Shown here: positions 9,210-17,717 of the stretch, piece after piece
Layout of the letters: each line of letters begins with the position of its first letter
Numbering within the stretch: position 1 is the stretch's first letter
Assembly (NCBI GenBank): GCA_023435305.1
Contig: JAEYRV010000027.1
Span: forward strand, 89,211-153,210
Length of the DNA: 64,000 bases
From: Bacillota bacterium
GTDB lineage: Bacteria > Bacillota > Clostridia > Acetivibrionales > DTU013
Direction of reading: 5' to 3'
Translations under genes and position numbers: made by a program
Notes under the pieces: model-generated
What the model was told of the DNA's origin: nothing
The model's database searches: none
The model's input: the letters and a program-made list of their open reading frames with translations, nothing else

Positions 9210-9286
9210 TGGCGACCCGGAAGGGACTCGAACCCTCGACCTCTAGCGTGACAGGCTAGCGTTCTAACCAACTGAACTACCGGGCC
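9210..9286 (-). tRNA. tRNA-Asp (GTC)
   Basis: 77 nt including encoded CCA. Acceptor GGCCCGG pairs with CCGGGTC (one G-U), and the anticodon is GTC in CCTGTCACG. Second tRNA of the cluster. Confidence 0.96.
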
Positions 9287-9336
9287 AAATATCGCCTGCG
9301 ATAAACATTCAGGATATGCCTTTCGGCTAAGATCCT

Positions 9337-9412
9337 TGGTGGGCACTATAGGGCTCGAACCTATGACCCCCTGCTTGTAAGGCAGGTGCTCCCCCAGCTG
9401 AGCTAAGCGCCC
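9337..9412 (-). tRNA. tRNA-Val (TAC)
   Basis: 76 nt including encoded CCA. The acceptor starts GGGCGCT, the anticodon is TAC in CTTACAAG, and the T arm is GGTTCGAGCCC. First tRNA of the cluster. Confidence 0.96.
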
Positions 9413-9546
9413 GTATCGTTTATCGCCTTGAGCGACATTAACTAGTATACAAAAAAGCCATCCCAAAGTCAATAACATTTTCAATTTTAAATCAAGTAAT
9501 TTCTGCGTAATATCTGCCAACCACTATGCAGCCTGCAGTCTTCAAC

Positions 9547-10416
9547 TCATATCAGCTCTCTGAGCTCAGCCTCTGTAAACTGGTATTTGGTATTGCAGAA
9601 GTGGCATTGCAGCTCGGCTCCATGCTGTTCATCCGCCATCTCCTCCAGTTCCTTTGCGCCAAGACTGATCAGGTTCCTCTCCATGCGGTCCCTGCTGCAG
9701 TTACACTGATACTTGCATGGCAGTCTGTCTGTTATCTGAAGCTCCTTTTCACCAAGCAGGCTATTGAGAACAGCCTCGGCATCCATGCCGATTGAGAGCA
9801 TGTATGTTATGGAATCGGCCAGGAAGACCTTATCCTCTATGAACTCAATAATGCTTTCGTCAGCCCCGGGCATCAGCTGGATTATAAAACCTCCGGCGGT
9901 CACGACCTCCTCGTCGGGATCAACAAGGACACCAAGAGAAACGACTGTCGGTATCTGCTCCGAGGAAGCGAAATAATACGCCATGTCTTCCCCGATCTCA
10001 CCCGAAATAAGCTCAACGTAACCGACATATGGTTCCTTGAGACCCATATCCTTTATTACATTCAAATAACCGTTCTTTCCTACTGCCTGTGCAACATCGA
10101 ATTTTCCTGCAGCATTGAGCGGAAGGTATACCTGAGGCTCATACACATAGCCTCTGACATTGGATTGTGCATCCGACACTGCGATTATACCGCCAAGAGG
10201 CCCGTCACCCTTTACCTGTATCGTCAGTATGTCCTTTTCATTTTTAAACATCCGGCCCATCATCGCGGCTGCAGTGAGGGTCCTCCCCAGGGCTGCCGAC
10301 GCCACACCGGATGTACCGTGAGTAATATGTGCCTTTTGTACAAGATCCTTTGTTACTGCGGCGAATGCACGCACCGCGCCTCCCGCTGCCGTAGCCCTTA
10401 CAATATGGTCTTCCAT
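9547..10416 (-). CDS. hslO: Hsp33 redox-regulated holdase chaperone
   Basis: 289 residues, the normal length of Hsp33. Under oxidative stress the protein loses its zinc, forms disulfides and becomes an ATP-independent holdase for unfolding proteins. The C-terminal redox switch is visible as CNC (~236) and CHFC (~269), the CxC-CxxC zinc centre. The N-terminal core contains HGTSGVASAALGRTLTAAAMMG and VKGDGPLGGI, both typical. The ATG start follows AAAGGAG. It lies just upstream of the tRNA cluster on the same strand. Oxidative activation agrees with an anaerobic host. Confidence 0.96.
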   Translation of the reverse strand: MEDHIVRATAAGGAVRAFAAVTKDLVQKAHITHGTSGVASAALGRTLTAAAMMGRMFKNEKDILTIQVKGDGPLGGIIAVSDAQSNVRGYVYEPQVYLPLNAAGKFDVAQAVGKNGYLNVIKDMGLKEPYVGYVELISGEIGEDMAYYFASSEQIPTVVSLGVLVDPDEEVVTAGGFIIQLMPGADESIIEFIEDKVFLADSITYMLSIGMDAEAVLNSLLGEKELQITDRLPCKYQCNCSRDRMERNLISLGAKELEEMADEQHGAELQCHFCNTKYQFTEAELRELI

Positions 10417-10505
10417 TTTGTCTCCTTTGCGTTCAGGTCATTACTGTGTTGCAGCAAGACGGAAAATATTCGTCATGTCCACACAAAAAGCCTCGTTATA
10501 TGAAT

Positions 10506-10538
10506 CAAGAACCCCGATATTATCTATCGAGGTTCTTG
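10506..10538. terminator. Hairpin after the cold-shock gene
   Basis: CAAGAACCCCGATA and TATCGAGGTTCTTG form a stem of about 14 pairs including wobbles. It lies between the cold-shock gene and hslO. The flanking T-tract is poor, so terminator strength is uncertain. Confidence 0.55.
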
Positions 10539-10577
10539 TCTGCTGACTAGATTTATGTTAAAGTTTTTAAACTTTAA

Positions 10578-10781
10578 TTACATAACCCTTGAGACATTTG
10601 CAGCCTGGGGTCCCTTAGCACCCTCAACCACATCAAACTCTACTTCGCAGCCTTCTTCGAGGGTCTTGAACCCATCCATTGTTATTGCTGAAAAATGAAC
10701 GAAAACATCATTTCCGTTATCTCTTTCGATAAAACCGAAACCCTTCTCAGCATTAAACCATTTCACTCTTCCTTTTTGCAT
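10578..10781 (-). CDS. CspA-family cold-shock protein
   Basis: 67 residues making one OB-fold cold-shock domain that binds single-stranded RNA/DNA and acts as an RNA chaperone. RNP1 is KGFGFIE (~13) and RNP2 is VFVHFSAI (~26). The basic/aromatic face is seen in GRVKWFNAEKG. The ATG start has GGAGGT about 8 nt upstream. The ~200-bp gap upstream is AT-rich, and a long untranslated leader, as in other csp genes, is possible. Confidence 0.96.
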   Translation of the reverse strand: MQKGRVKWFNAEKGFGFIERDNGNDVFVHFSAITMDGFKTLEEGCEVEFDVVEGAKGPQAANVSRVM

Positions 10782-10989
10782 TACGTAAAACCTCCTGAAT
10801 TTAACTTGGATCTGACCACACTTTGTGCTTTTTTGCCAAACCTTAATTAGTTTAACACATTCCTTTATGGCTTGTCAATCAAATAGATTACATAATCTGA
10901 ATACTATTTGACTGGTGTTTACCATAAAATCATTGTGCTTCTATATTACCACAATATCGATGTTTATATTCAGTAATATATAAGTAATA

Positions 10990-11745
10990 TTATCCTTGTT
11001 TTTCGCACACAAAAAAGATGCGTTCACTTTTAGGGCCGGGTCTCTTAAAAGTGAATGCAGAGTAGATCCCCAACACCTTCATTCCGGCATTGCCCAGTAT
11101 TTCAGTTAATTCGCCGACAGCATAATTTCTCTCATAGTGCACCTCGTCGAATCTTTTGTAGAGTTCGCCTTCCTTGGCAAAGAAGGTCAGATCGAACCTG
11201 CAGAGCCCGGATCGCCTGTCATAAGTATTTTGCCATATATATGACACATCATCGGCTGTTTCGTAAAAGACATTTGATGCCAGGACATTCTCGAACTTAT
11301 ATGGTGAATTGATATCAAACACAAACAGGCCTTTGGGTTCCAGATAATTATGAACCCATTTTATCATGCGCTTCAAATCATTTTTAAGTGTTACATAATT
11401 CAAGCTGTCCATAAGACATGTGATCACATCAACAGTGCCATACAGCTCGAATTCCGATATGTCCTGATTCAGAAAGAGAATATCCGAACCTGCATCAAGA
11501 GCTTTTTGCCGTGCGCAGCTCAGCATTTCAGCTGAAGAGTCTATCCCTATCATTTCATAGCCTCTCCTGTCCATTTCAAGACAGAAGCTGCCCGTCCCGC
11601 ATCCAAGATCAACTGCCAGCTTTGGTCGACAATTGAATCTCTCAAATATGCTCACCAGGTAGTCAGCCCATTGCGAATAGTTCACATCACCCATCAGCCT
11701 GTCGTAATAATATGCGAATTCGCTGTATATTGTAATCACCCTCAC
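10990..11745 (-). CDS. Class I SAM-dependent methyltransferase
   Basis: 251 residues. Motif I (SAM binding) is VDLGCGTGSF (~44). The motif II acidic residue is in MIGIDSSAEML (~66), and FLNQDISEFEL and VDVITCLMDSLNYV follow, all as in Methyltransf_25 proteins. The opening YSEFAYYYDRLMGDVNYSQWA is characteristic of a Firmicutes family of unknown substrate. The start is uncertain. A GTG at 11745 lacks a good SD site, whereas GAGGGTGAT (11742-11734) is an excellent one and would place initiation near an ATA at 11730. Standalone gene. Confidence 0.85.
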   Translation of the reverse strand: MRVITIYSEFAYYYDRLMGDVNYSQWADYLVSIFERFNCRPKLAVDLGCGTGSFCLEMDRRGYEMIGIDSSAEMLSCARQKALDAGSDILFLNQDISEFELYGTVDVITCLMDSLNYVTLKNDLKRMIKWVHNYLEPKGLFVFDINSPYKFENVLASNVFYETADDVSYIWQNTYDRRSGLCRFDLTFFAKEGELYKRFDEVHYERNYAVGELTEILGNAGMKVLGIYSAFTFKRPGPKSERIFFVCEKQG

Positions 11746-11885
11746 TTCGAAATTTCAGCTTTGATCATTTGCTAAAGCACAGCTCCGCTGTTAGCTTTTA
11801 TATTTACGGAATAATTTTACCACACCTGCTGGATTATTCATAATGTTATCCCAAAACGACAGATCTGACAAAAAGGCGGCTTCCG

Positions 11886-11913
11886 AAAAAAAAGAAGCCG
11901 TATTTGATACGGC
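11886..11913 (-). terminator. Terminator of the small spore-protein gene
   Basis: On the minus strand GCCGTAT-CAA-ATACGGC is followed by TTC and eight T residues, about 28 nt past the stop codon. A second overlapping GAAGCCG hairpin lies just beyond. Confidence 0.88.
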
Positions 11914-11940
11914 CTCCATTACTCTGTGAAAATATATTGC

Positions 11941-12114
11941 TTACATCTGTTCCTGCTTTGTTTCCTGCATCGCCTTCATTCTTTTGGAAACAAGCCCTCC
12001 TATTTTACCTGTCTCCTTCGCCGACAGGCTCTTCCAGCCTAACTTCAGGACCTTTTCCCCAAGTCCCAGCTCTCTGGCAATTTCAAATTTAAGTACATCC
12101 TGCATCTTTTCCAT
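11941..12114 (-). CDS. Small acid-soluble spore protein, alpha/beta type
   Basis: A 57-residue protein: KFEIARELGLGEKV, then GWKSLSAKETGKIGG and LVSKRMKAMQ. This is the alpha/beta-type SASP signature (FEIA-ELG and the second conserved block with GKIGG). SASPs coat DNA in the forespore and protect it from UV and heat. The short C-terminus resembles minor, SspF-like members. The start is the ATG at 12114, eight nt after GAGAGGTG; a GTG two codons upstream is closer than needed. A terminator follows and a sigma-G-like promoter precedes. It is direct evidence for endospore formation. Confidence 0.88.
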   Translation of the reverse strand: MEKMQDVLKFEIARELGLGEKVLKLGWKSLSAKETGKIGGLVSKRMKAMQETKQEQM

Positions 12115-12156
12115 ATTCACAACACCTCTCAGTCCTTAATTTTACACTCTGAAAGG

Positions 12157-12185
12157 TATTTTGTGGAGAAATCCGCCATTTATAC
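12157..12185 (-). promoter_or_regulatory. Possible sigma-G-type promoter for the SASP gene
   Basis: On the minus strand GTATA (12185-12181) and CAAAATA (12163-12157) are 17 nt apart. These resemble the forespore sigma-G elements gHATr and CATnhTA, with one mismatch in the -10. It sits about 40 nt before the SASP start. SASP genes are established sigma-G targets; the site itself is inference. Confidence 0.35.
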
Positions 12186-12192
12186 ATCGAAC

Positions 12193-13416
12193 TCAGTTAA
12201 TTTCACCAAGCATCGCCTCAATAGCTGACTTGAGCTGAATATCCCTGTCCCTTGGTATCTGCGAAACAGGATAGTTCTTGTATTCTTCCAGTACATCCAC
12301 TTCTATGTCAGGTTTGATGCCTGTTCCATGGATACATACTCCCGACGGAGTGAAATATCTGGAAATCGTCACCTTAAGCCCGGAGCCATCCTTTAGGAGT
12401 TTAAGCTCCTGAACCAGTCCCTTCCCGAATGTCCTGGTCCCGACAAGCTTGCCCCTCCCATGGTCCTTGACCGCACCTGCCAGTATTTCGGAGGCACTTG
12501 CACTGTTTCCATTGATCAGCAGCACAATCGGCAGATCATTACTTGATCTGTTGGAGTTCTTGATGTCCTTTTTGCCCTCCCTGTCTTCCGTATAAACAAT
12601 CACACCCTCAGGAAGAAGACTGTCAGCTATCTGTACGACCTGTTCGTAAGATCCTCCCGGGTTGTCTCTAAGGTCGATTATAAGACCTTCTATACCCTTT
12701 TTCATCATACTGTTGAGATCATTCCTAAAATACCTTGCTATCTCACTGTCAAACATAACCAGCTTGATGTAGCCGATATTGCCGTCGATGATCTCGCTTT
12801 TTATGTTGGAAGCCTTAATCCTCCTTCGGGTAATGTCAAACTGCACGTAACGATCCTCAGAGGGCCGGTAAACTGTAATATTGACCTTTGTGTTTTCTTT
12901 GCCCTTTATCATGCTGATGATCATATTCTCATCACTGAATGAGGTCACATCTTTATCGTCCACCTTGACTATTTTATCTCCCTGCTGCATTCCCGCATCT
13001 TTTGCCGGAGAGCCTTCATATGGCTCGATGACAGTCAGAAGTCCTTTATCGTCCACATTGACAGTGACACCTATGCCGACATAGCTGCCTTCTGATTTTT
13101 CCAGAAACGTCTTCATCTGCTCCTTGTTGAAGTAAACCGTATATGGGTCGTCGAGGGCTTCGGCAAGGCCATTTGTGGCGCCTTCTATCAATTTGTTTTC
13201 ATCGACTGACATGTAAAAATCATTCTTCAGGATATCTCTCACCTGATTGAATTTAACTACGTTCTCCAGGTCGACAGTTTCCGCGTCAAAGCTTATAACA
13301 TGCCTGTTTGCGGATGTATATGCCGAATACAGAACAAATATAGTCGCACAGACAGAAATCGCCACGGCCACAGCAACAATTACAGCGACCTGACGTACCG
13401 AGAATTTTCTACCCAT
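12193..13416 (-). CDS. ctpA: CtpA-like S41 C-terminal processing protease
   Basis: 407 residues. One N-terminal membrane segment (~8-30) anchors the enzyme outside the cell. A PDZ domain (~95-180) contains GIGVTVN and YEGSPAKDAGMQQGDKIVKV. The S41 catalytic part carries DLRDNPGG, the nucleophile Ser in NSASASEILAG (~305) and the Lys base in FGKGLVQEL (~335). A short C-terminal domain follows. The family cleaves exported proteins at nonpolar C-termini; in Bacillota, CtpA/CtpB act in sporulation signalling and envelope maintenance. The GTG/ATG question does not arise: ATG at 13416 follows GAGGAG. It lies downstream of the ftsE-ftsX-hydrolase cluster, a common arrangement. Confidence 0.94.
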   Translation of the reverse strand: MGRKFSVRQVAVIVAVAVAISVCATIFVLYSAYTSANRHVISFDAETVDLENVVKFNQVRDILKNDFYMSVDENKLIEGATNGLAEALDDPYTVYFNKEQMKTFLEKSEGSYVGIGVTVNVDDKGLLTVIEPYEGSPAKDAGMQQGDKIVKVDDKDVTSFSDENMIISMIKGKENTKVNITVYRPSEDRYVQFDITRRRIKASNIKSEIIDGNIGYIKLVMFDSEIARYFRNDLNSMMKKGIEGLIIDLRDNPGGSYEQVVQIADSLLPEGVIVYTEDREGKKDIKNSNRSSNDLPIVLLINGNSASASEILAGAVKDHGRGKLVGTRTFGKGLVQELKLLKDGSGLKVTISRYFTPSGVCIHGTGIKPDIEVDVLEEYKNYPVSQIPRDRDIQLKSAIEAMLGEIN

Positions 13417-13514
13417 CTTGCACGCTCCTCAAGTCAGTATTAATACGCATCATCTATACTTTTAAATGCATTCTTAAGCCGATCAATATATCTTATGCTG
13501 CCTGTCAAATAAAT

Positions 13515-13543
13515 AAACCCGGTTTTTGACCGGGTTTTGCTTT
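13515..13543. terminator. Hairpin terminator between the M23 hydrolase gene and ctpA
   Basis: AACCCGG-N7-CCGGGTT with T-rich flanks on both strands. For the minus-strand genes it lies after the hydrolase gene and about 100 bp before ctpA, so ctpA probably has its own promoter. Confidence 0.75.
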
Positions 13544-13585
13544 CAATAGACTTCAAGATGATATTAAGATATTGCTCCGGTCCGA

Positions 13586-14719
13586 TCATTTGCTTAGATA
13601 ACCCTTCATCGGATCCTTTGGTTCACCGTTTACCCTTACCTCAAAATGGAGGTGGTTTCCTGTGGACAATCCGGTGCTGCCTACTTTGGCTATTACCTCA
13701 CCCGATTTAACTTCCTGTCCGACCTTTACCAGGAGCTTGCTGGCATGGCCATACAAAGTGGTGATACCGCCGCCATGATCTATAACTACCATATTTCCAT
13801 ATCCGCTCTTGTCATATTGAGCCATTATTACAGTGCCTTTATTTGCGGCCACTATCGATGCACCTTTATCGGCTCCAATATCGACACCTGTGTGAAGCTT
13901 GTATTTCCTTAGTATGGGGTGCTTTCTGTTGCCGAAAGAAGATGTGATGGTTTGTGAGCTTGGGCAGGGCCAGGTCATTGAGCCGCCTGCATACTTCTTC
14001 TTTGTCGACAGGTTCTTGATGACGCTGTTGAGTCTTTTAGACTCCTCGTTCATCTTATCTATTTCTTTTTCAAGATTTGCGATCTCGGTCTTGCTCCTGG
14101 ATATTTCACCTTCGACCTCTGACCTGTCAGTTTTGATCTGCTGGATCCTCTGCTCCTTCTCTCTGGCCTTTTCCTCGTAAAATTCCTTGGCCTGCTGCTG
14201 GAGCTTCTTCTTCACTTCCACATCCTGTCTGGCTTCTTCCAGCTTCAGTATCATATTGTTGTCGTTTTCAGATATTACAGACATGTAATGGAGACGCTCA
14301 TAAAATTCGACAACGCTTTTAGATTCAAGAAGTGTATCCAGCATCGTTGTGCTTGCGTTCTGGTACATCACCTGGAGTCGTGTCTTAACCAGCTCATTCT
14401 GTTGGTTATAATTTGCTATAGCTTCCGCAAGTGCGATCTCAGTCTGCCTTAGATGCTCCTCGGCATCGCTTATCTGCGCCAGGAGTTCCTCATAAGCATT
14501 TGTCTCTTCCGCCTGCTGTTTTGAAAGTGCGGCTTTTTCCCGTTCGAGCTTTGCCTTTTCGTTCAGTTCAGCCTGCTGTTTCTTCTTCAGTTCGGAAATA
14601 CGATTATCGGTGGATGCTTTCTGATTCTTTGCAGTTGACAGTTCATCCGCCATGACCGGTATTGCAGAAGAAACTAAAATTGCGACAAGTAGTATCGCGA
14701 TAGTAAATCTCTTCCTCAC
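13586..14719 (-). CDS. Murein hydrolase activator / M23 (LytM) peptidase with coiled coil
   Basis: About 377 residues. A signal peptide (RKRFTIAILLVAILVSSAIP, cleavage likely after VMA) leads into a ~200-residue coiled coil rich in Glu, Lys and Gln. A C-terminal LytM domain follows. Zinc and active-site residues are present: HTGVDIG (His, Asp), YGHASKL and GNHLHFEVR (HxH), so it is probably an active endopeptidase. The start is the GTG at 14719, because GGAGG lies 6-10 nt before it; the longer frame would place the SD inside the gene. Coiled coil plus LytM next to ftsEX is the pattern of PcsB/CwlO/EnvC partners that FtsEX gates in division or elongation. It is 61 bp after ftsX. Confidence 0.93.
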   Translation of the reverse strand: MRKRFTIAILLVAILVSSAIPVMADELSTAKNQKASTDNRISELKKKQQAELNEKAKLEREKAALSKQQAEETNAYEELLAQISDAEEHLRQTEIALAEAIANYNQQNELVKTRLQVMYQNASTTMLDTLLESKSVVEFYERLHYMSVISENDNNMILKLEEARQDVEVKKKLQQQAKEFYEEKAREKEQRIQQIKTDRSEVEGEISRSKTEIANLEKEIDKMNEESKRLNSVIKNLSTKKKYAGGSMTWPCPSSQTITSSFGNRKHPILRKYKLHTGVDIGADKGASIVAANKGTVIMAQYDKSGYGNMVVIDHGGGITTLYGHASKLLVKVGQEVKSGEVIAKVGSTGLSTGNHLHFEVRVNGEPKDPMKGYLSK

Positions 14720-14780
14720 AGATTTAACCTCCAAATATATAAAATCTCCACTCCCTGTAAGGAGTGTCCCCTTACCTTAT

Positions 14781-15680
14781 TTACACCTTTAAATGTCTTC
14801 TCAGAGATATAAAGCTTCCGGTCGCACCAACTGCCGTACCTATTACCACGTACGATGAAGCCAGCTGTGTCCAGACATCCTTTATATCCACCATGCTCAG
14901 CAGCTGTGACTCGGCAAGAAACAGGTCCTGCGCGAATTTATCCTGCAGTAAGCTGTAACCATAAGCTGATATCACAAATGCCAAAATTGCCCCAACGATA
15001 CTTATTATAACACCTTCTACGACAAAAGGCCAGCGAATAAACCAATCTGTGGCGCCAATGTATTTCATAATGTTGATTTCCTTACGCCTGGCGAACACAG
15101 TAAGCTTGATGGTATTGGAAATAATAAATATCGAAACCACCAATAATATCGCTATCATAACGCCGCTGCCCAGCTTGAACCAGTGTGAGACACGAGTAAT
15201 GACCTCGATGGTATCCTGGGAATAGCTGACCTTTTCAACGCCGTTTACATTTTCCAGCGCCTTGACGACTGCATCGCTGTATGCAACATCCTTGAGCTTT
15301 ATTATAAACGATACCGGGAAAATCTCTGCCCCATACCCATCTAATATGGCCGAGTTTTTTCCAAGCTTATCACGCATCTTTTCAAAGGCCTGTTCCTTGC
15401 TTACCCTTTCATAATGCAATATCCTGTCATCCTTTTTTATTACATCCTCTACACGCTGTATCTGTGTATCGTCCAGCTCTTCGTAGCAAAATGCCTCAAG
15501 CTGGGGCTGCTCCTTCCACATATCGATATTTGTCTCCATATTTATTACAAGCAGCAGAAAAATACCGAATACTATAAGCGAAGCAACCACTATGGCTATT
15601 GATGCCAGTGACATCAGCTTGTTTCTATATGAGTTTACAAAACCTTCTTTAAATATATGCCGGATTGTTCTTATCTTCAT
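14781..15680 (-). CDS. ftsX: FtsX, permease-like subunit of the FtsEX complex
   Basis: 299 residues in the FtsX topology. TM1 (~22-45, SLASIAIVVASLIVFGIFLLL) is followed by a large extracellular loop (~50-165) that contacts the peptidoglycan hydrolase. Three C-terminal TM segments follow, with the conserved KLTVFARRKEINIMKYIGAT linker. FtsX does not transport; it passes FtsE ATP hydrolysis to the outside hydrolase. The start overlaps the end of ftsE by 32 nt, suggesting translational coupling. The hydrolase gene is directly downstream. Confidence 0.96.
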   Translation of the reverse strand: MKIRTIRHIFKEGFVNSYRNKLMSLASIAIVVASLIVFGIFLLLVINMETNIDMWKEQPQLEAFCYEELDDTQIQRVEDVIKKDDRILHYERVSKEQAFEKMRDKLGKNSAILDGYGAEIFPVSFIIKLKDVAYSDAVVKALENVNGVEKVSYSQDTIEVITRVSHWFKLGSGVMIAILLVVSIFIISNTIKLTVFARRKEINIMKYIGATDWFIRWPFVVEGVIISIVGAILAFVISAYGYSLLQDKFAQDLFLAESQLLSMVDIKDVWTQLASSYVVIGTAVGATGSFISLRRHLKV

Positions 15681-16356
15681 CCCTGTATTGTCCTTTCTCC
15701 TGATCCCTGACTATTAAGCCCTTGCTGATGGAAACAACGCGTTTCTTCATCTCATCAACGATGGATTTCTCATGCGTCGCCACAATTACTGTCGTACCCC
15801 TGTGATTTACTTCGCTCAGGAGCTTCATAATTTCCCATGATGTCTCGGGATCAAGATTTCCTGTCGGCTCGTCTGCGATCAGAAGCGCCGGGTTGTTTGC
15901 CAGAGCCCTGGCCAGAGCAACTCTCTGCTGCTCTCCTCCTGAGAGCTGGTTGGGATACATATTGGCCTTCCTGCTCAGGCCCACGAGCGCCAGCGCCATT
16001 GGTACCTGCCTTCGGATCTCCTTTGGCAGCGCTTCGGTAATAATCATTGCAAAAGCTACATTTTCATAAACCGTTTTATTCGGCAGCAGTCTGAAATCCT
16101 GAAAAACAAAGCCCAGACTTCTTCTGAGATAAGGTATCTCTCCTCTTGACATGGACGATACATCATATCCGTTTACATAAACTTCTCCTTCACTTACGTT
16201 CTCTTCCTTGAGAAGAAGCTTGACAAGCGTTGATTTTCCTGAGCCGCTGGGACCCACCAAAAATACGAACTCGCCTTTTTCTATTTTAAGATTGACATCC
16301 CTAAGTGCTACCGTACCGTTGGGATACGTCTTTGATACGCCTTTTAACTCAACCAC
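15649..16356 (-). CDS. ftsE: FtsE, ATPase subunit of the FtsEX complex
   Basis: 235 residues. Walker A is GPSGSGKST (~36), the Q loop is in FVFQDFRLLPNKTVYENV (the L-P-N-K-T motif is typical of FtsE), the signature is LSGGEQQRVALARA, Walker B is LLIADEPTGNLDP, and the H loop is ATHEK. Cytosolic, paired with FtsX. It starts at a GTG preceded by GGGGTG. First gene of ftsE-ftsX-hydrolase. Confidence 0.97.
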   Translation of the reverse strand: MVELKGVSKTYPNGTVALRDVNLKIEKGEFVFLVGPSGSGKSTLVKLLLKEENVSEGEVYVNGYDVSSMSRGEIPYLRRSLGFVFQDFRLLPNKTVYENVAFAMIITEALPKEIRRQVPMALALVGLSRKANMYPNQLSGGEQQRVALARALANNPALLIADEPTGNLDPETSWEIMKLLSEVNHRGTTVIVATHEKSIVDEMKKRVVSISKGLIVRDQEKGQYRDEDKNNPAYI

Positions 16357-16475
16357 ACGAATACACCCCGTTGATTTATATGTCCGAAGACAATATACAT
16401 TATGTAACGTAACATATTTCTACAAAAAACCCCATAAATCCTGCTTTATAGTGTTACATTTTTATTTCCAGCATT

Positions 16476-17567
16476 TTACCGGTACTCGATTTGTTGCTTT
16501 TCCGCCTTATCCAGATATTTTTTTACAAGCAGCGACACCTTGAATATAATGGCATCATCAAAGTTTCTCAGATCCAGGCCGGTTATTTTCTGTATTTTAT
16601 CCAGCCTGTACACCAGGGTGTTCCTGTGCACATAAAGCTGTCTGGAGGTTTCACTGACATTGAGGTTGTTTTCGAAGAATTTCTGGATGGTCAGCAGTGT
16701 TTCCTGGTCCAGGGCTTCGAAGGGGCCTTTCTTGAATACCTCCTTCATATAAAGCCTGCACATGGTAGTCGGAAGCTGGAATATGAGCCTTCCTATCCCC
16801 AGATTGTCATAGTTTATGATCGCCTTGTCACTGTCGAATATGCTTCCTATCTGCAGCGCCGTCTGAGCCTCCTTGTAAGAACGCCCGATATCCCAGACAC
16901 TATCGACGATGGATCCGATCCCTATCTGTGCCTTTACCATGAGCTCTGTATTCAGGGTGTCTATTATTGCTTTGGCGGTTCGATCTATGTCCTTTGTATC
17001 ATTTGCATCCTTCAGTTCCTTAATAAGCACTACAGTCTCATCATCGAGAGCTATCACGTAGTCCTTTACCTTCTTCGGGAAAAGGCCGATTATGACCTCA
17101 TGGGGCTGAATGTCCCTTAATCTCTCAGTTTTTATAAGGAATACCGAACGGAATGTACTAAAGGGTATATGAAGCTCTTTTGCTTTGATCTGGATATCTC
17201 CCGGCAGTATATTGTCGGTTATGATGTTTTTAAAGAAATTTCCTCTGTCGAATTTTTCCTCGTAATAATTCTTTATATTAGCCACATTTACCGCAAGCAT
17301 GGACAAAAGCTTCTTGCTGTGTTCACCCTCCATTACGGTAAAGACTATGAACTCCAGCCTGTTCTTGATGTATACCTTCTGAAAGATCCATCCGCCGGCC
17401 TCGGTAAACATTCCGACATCATTTGTTATCTCTGAGATGGAAGGATGTGTGGTCCCTGATAAATTCTCATCCGTGCACCCCAGAATAAGTCCGGTCTCGT
17501 CCATTATACCGAAACTTCCGCTCATGTACTCACGTATCTGGCTGATCAAATTCTGAAATAGTCTCAA
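16476..17567 (-). CDS. CdaR/PucR-family transcriptional regulator
   Basis: About 363 residues. The N-terminal ~130 residues look like a ligand-sensing region, a GGDEF-like CdaR middle domain follows (~135-270), and the C-terminal PucR-type HTH (~300-360) carries NLNVSETSRQLYVHRNTLVYRLDKI. The likely start is the TTG at 17567, seven nt after AGGAGG; the frame is open further upstream but then the SD would be internal. CdaR-type proteins regulate sugar-diacid or carbohydrate genes. Its neighbour is the UgpC/MsmX-type sugar ABC ATPase. A link between the two is inference. Confidence 0.88.
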   Translation of the reverse strand: MRLFQNLISQIREYMSGSFGIMDETGLILGCTDENLSGTTHPSISEITNDVGMFTEAGGWIFQKVYIKNRLEFIVFTVMEGEHSKKLLSMLAVNVANIKNYYEEKFDRGNFFKNIITDNILPGDIQIKAKELHIPFSTFRSVFLIKTERLRDIQPHEVIIGLFPKKVKDYVIALDDETVVLIKELKDANDTKDIDRTAKAIIDTLNTELMVKAQIGIGSIVDSVWDIGRSYKEAQTALQIGSIFDSDKAIINYDNLGIGRLIFQLPTTMCRLYMKEVFKKGPFEALDQETLLTIQKFFENNLNVSETSRQLYVHRNTLVYRLDKIQKITGLDLRNFDDAIIFKVSLLVKKYLDKAEKQQIEYR

Positions 17568-17667
17568 ATTTATTCCTCCTGCCGTTATTGGTTTACGGGC
17601 AAGCAAAAATGAGCCGATAAAGCATCATCAAGCTTTATTATACTATATTGAAAATGTATATGGAATA

Positions 17668-17703
17668 AAAAAAACAGTACTGACTTTTGCCAGCACTGTT
17701 TTT
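17668..17703 (-). terminator. Terminator after the sugar ABC ATPase gene
   Basis: On the minus strand AACAGTGCTG-loop-CAGTACTGTT is followed by eight T residues, 15-50 nt past the stop codon. Confidence 0.88.
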
Positions 17704-17717
17704 GTATTAATTTTGAA

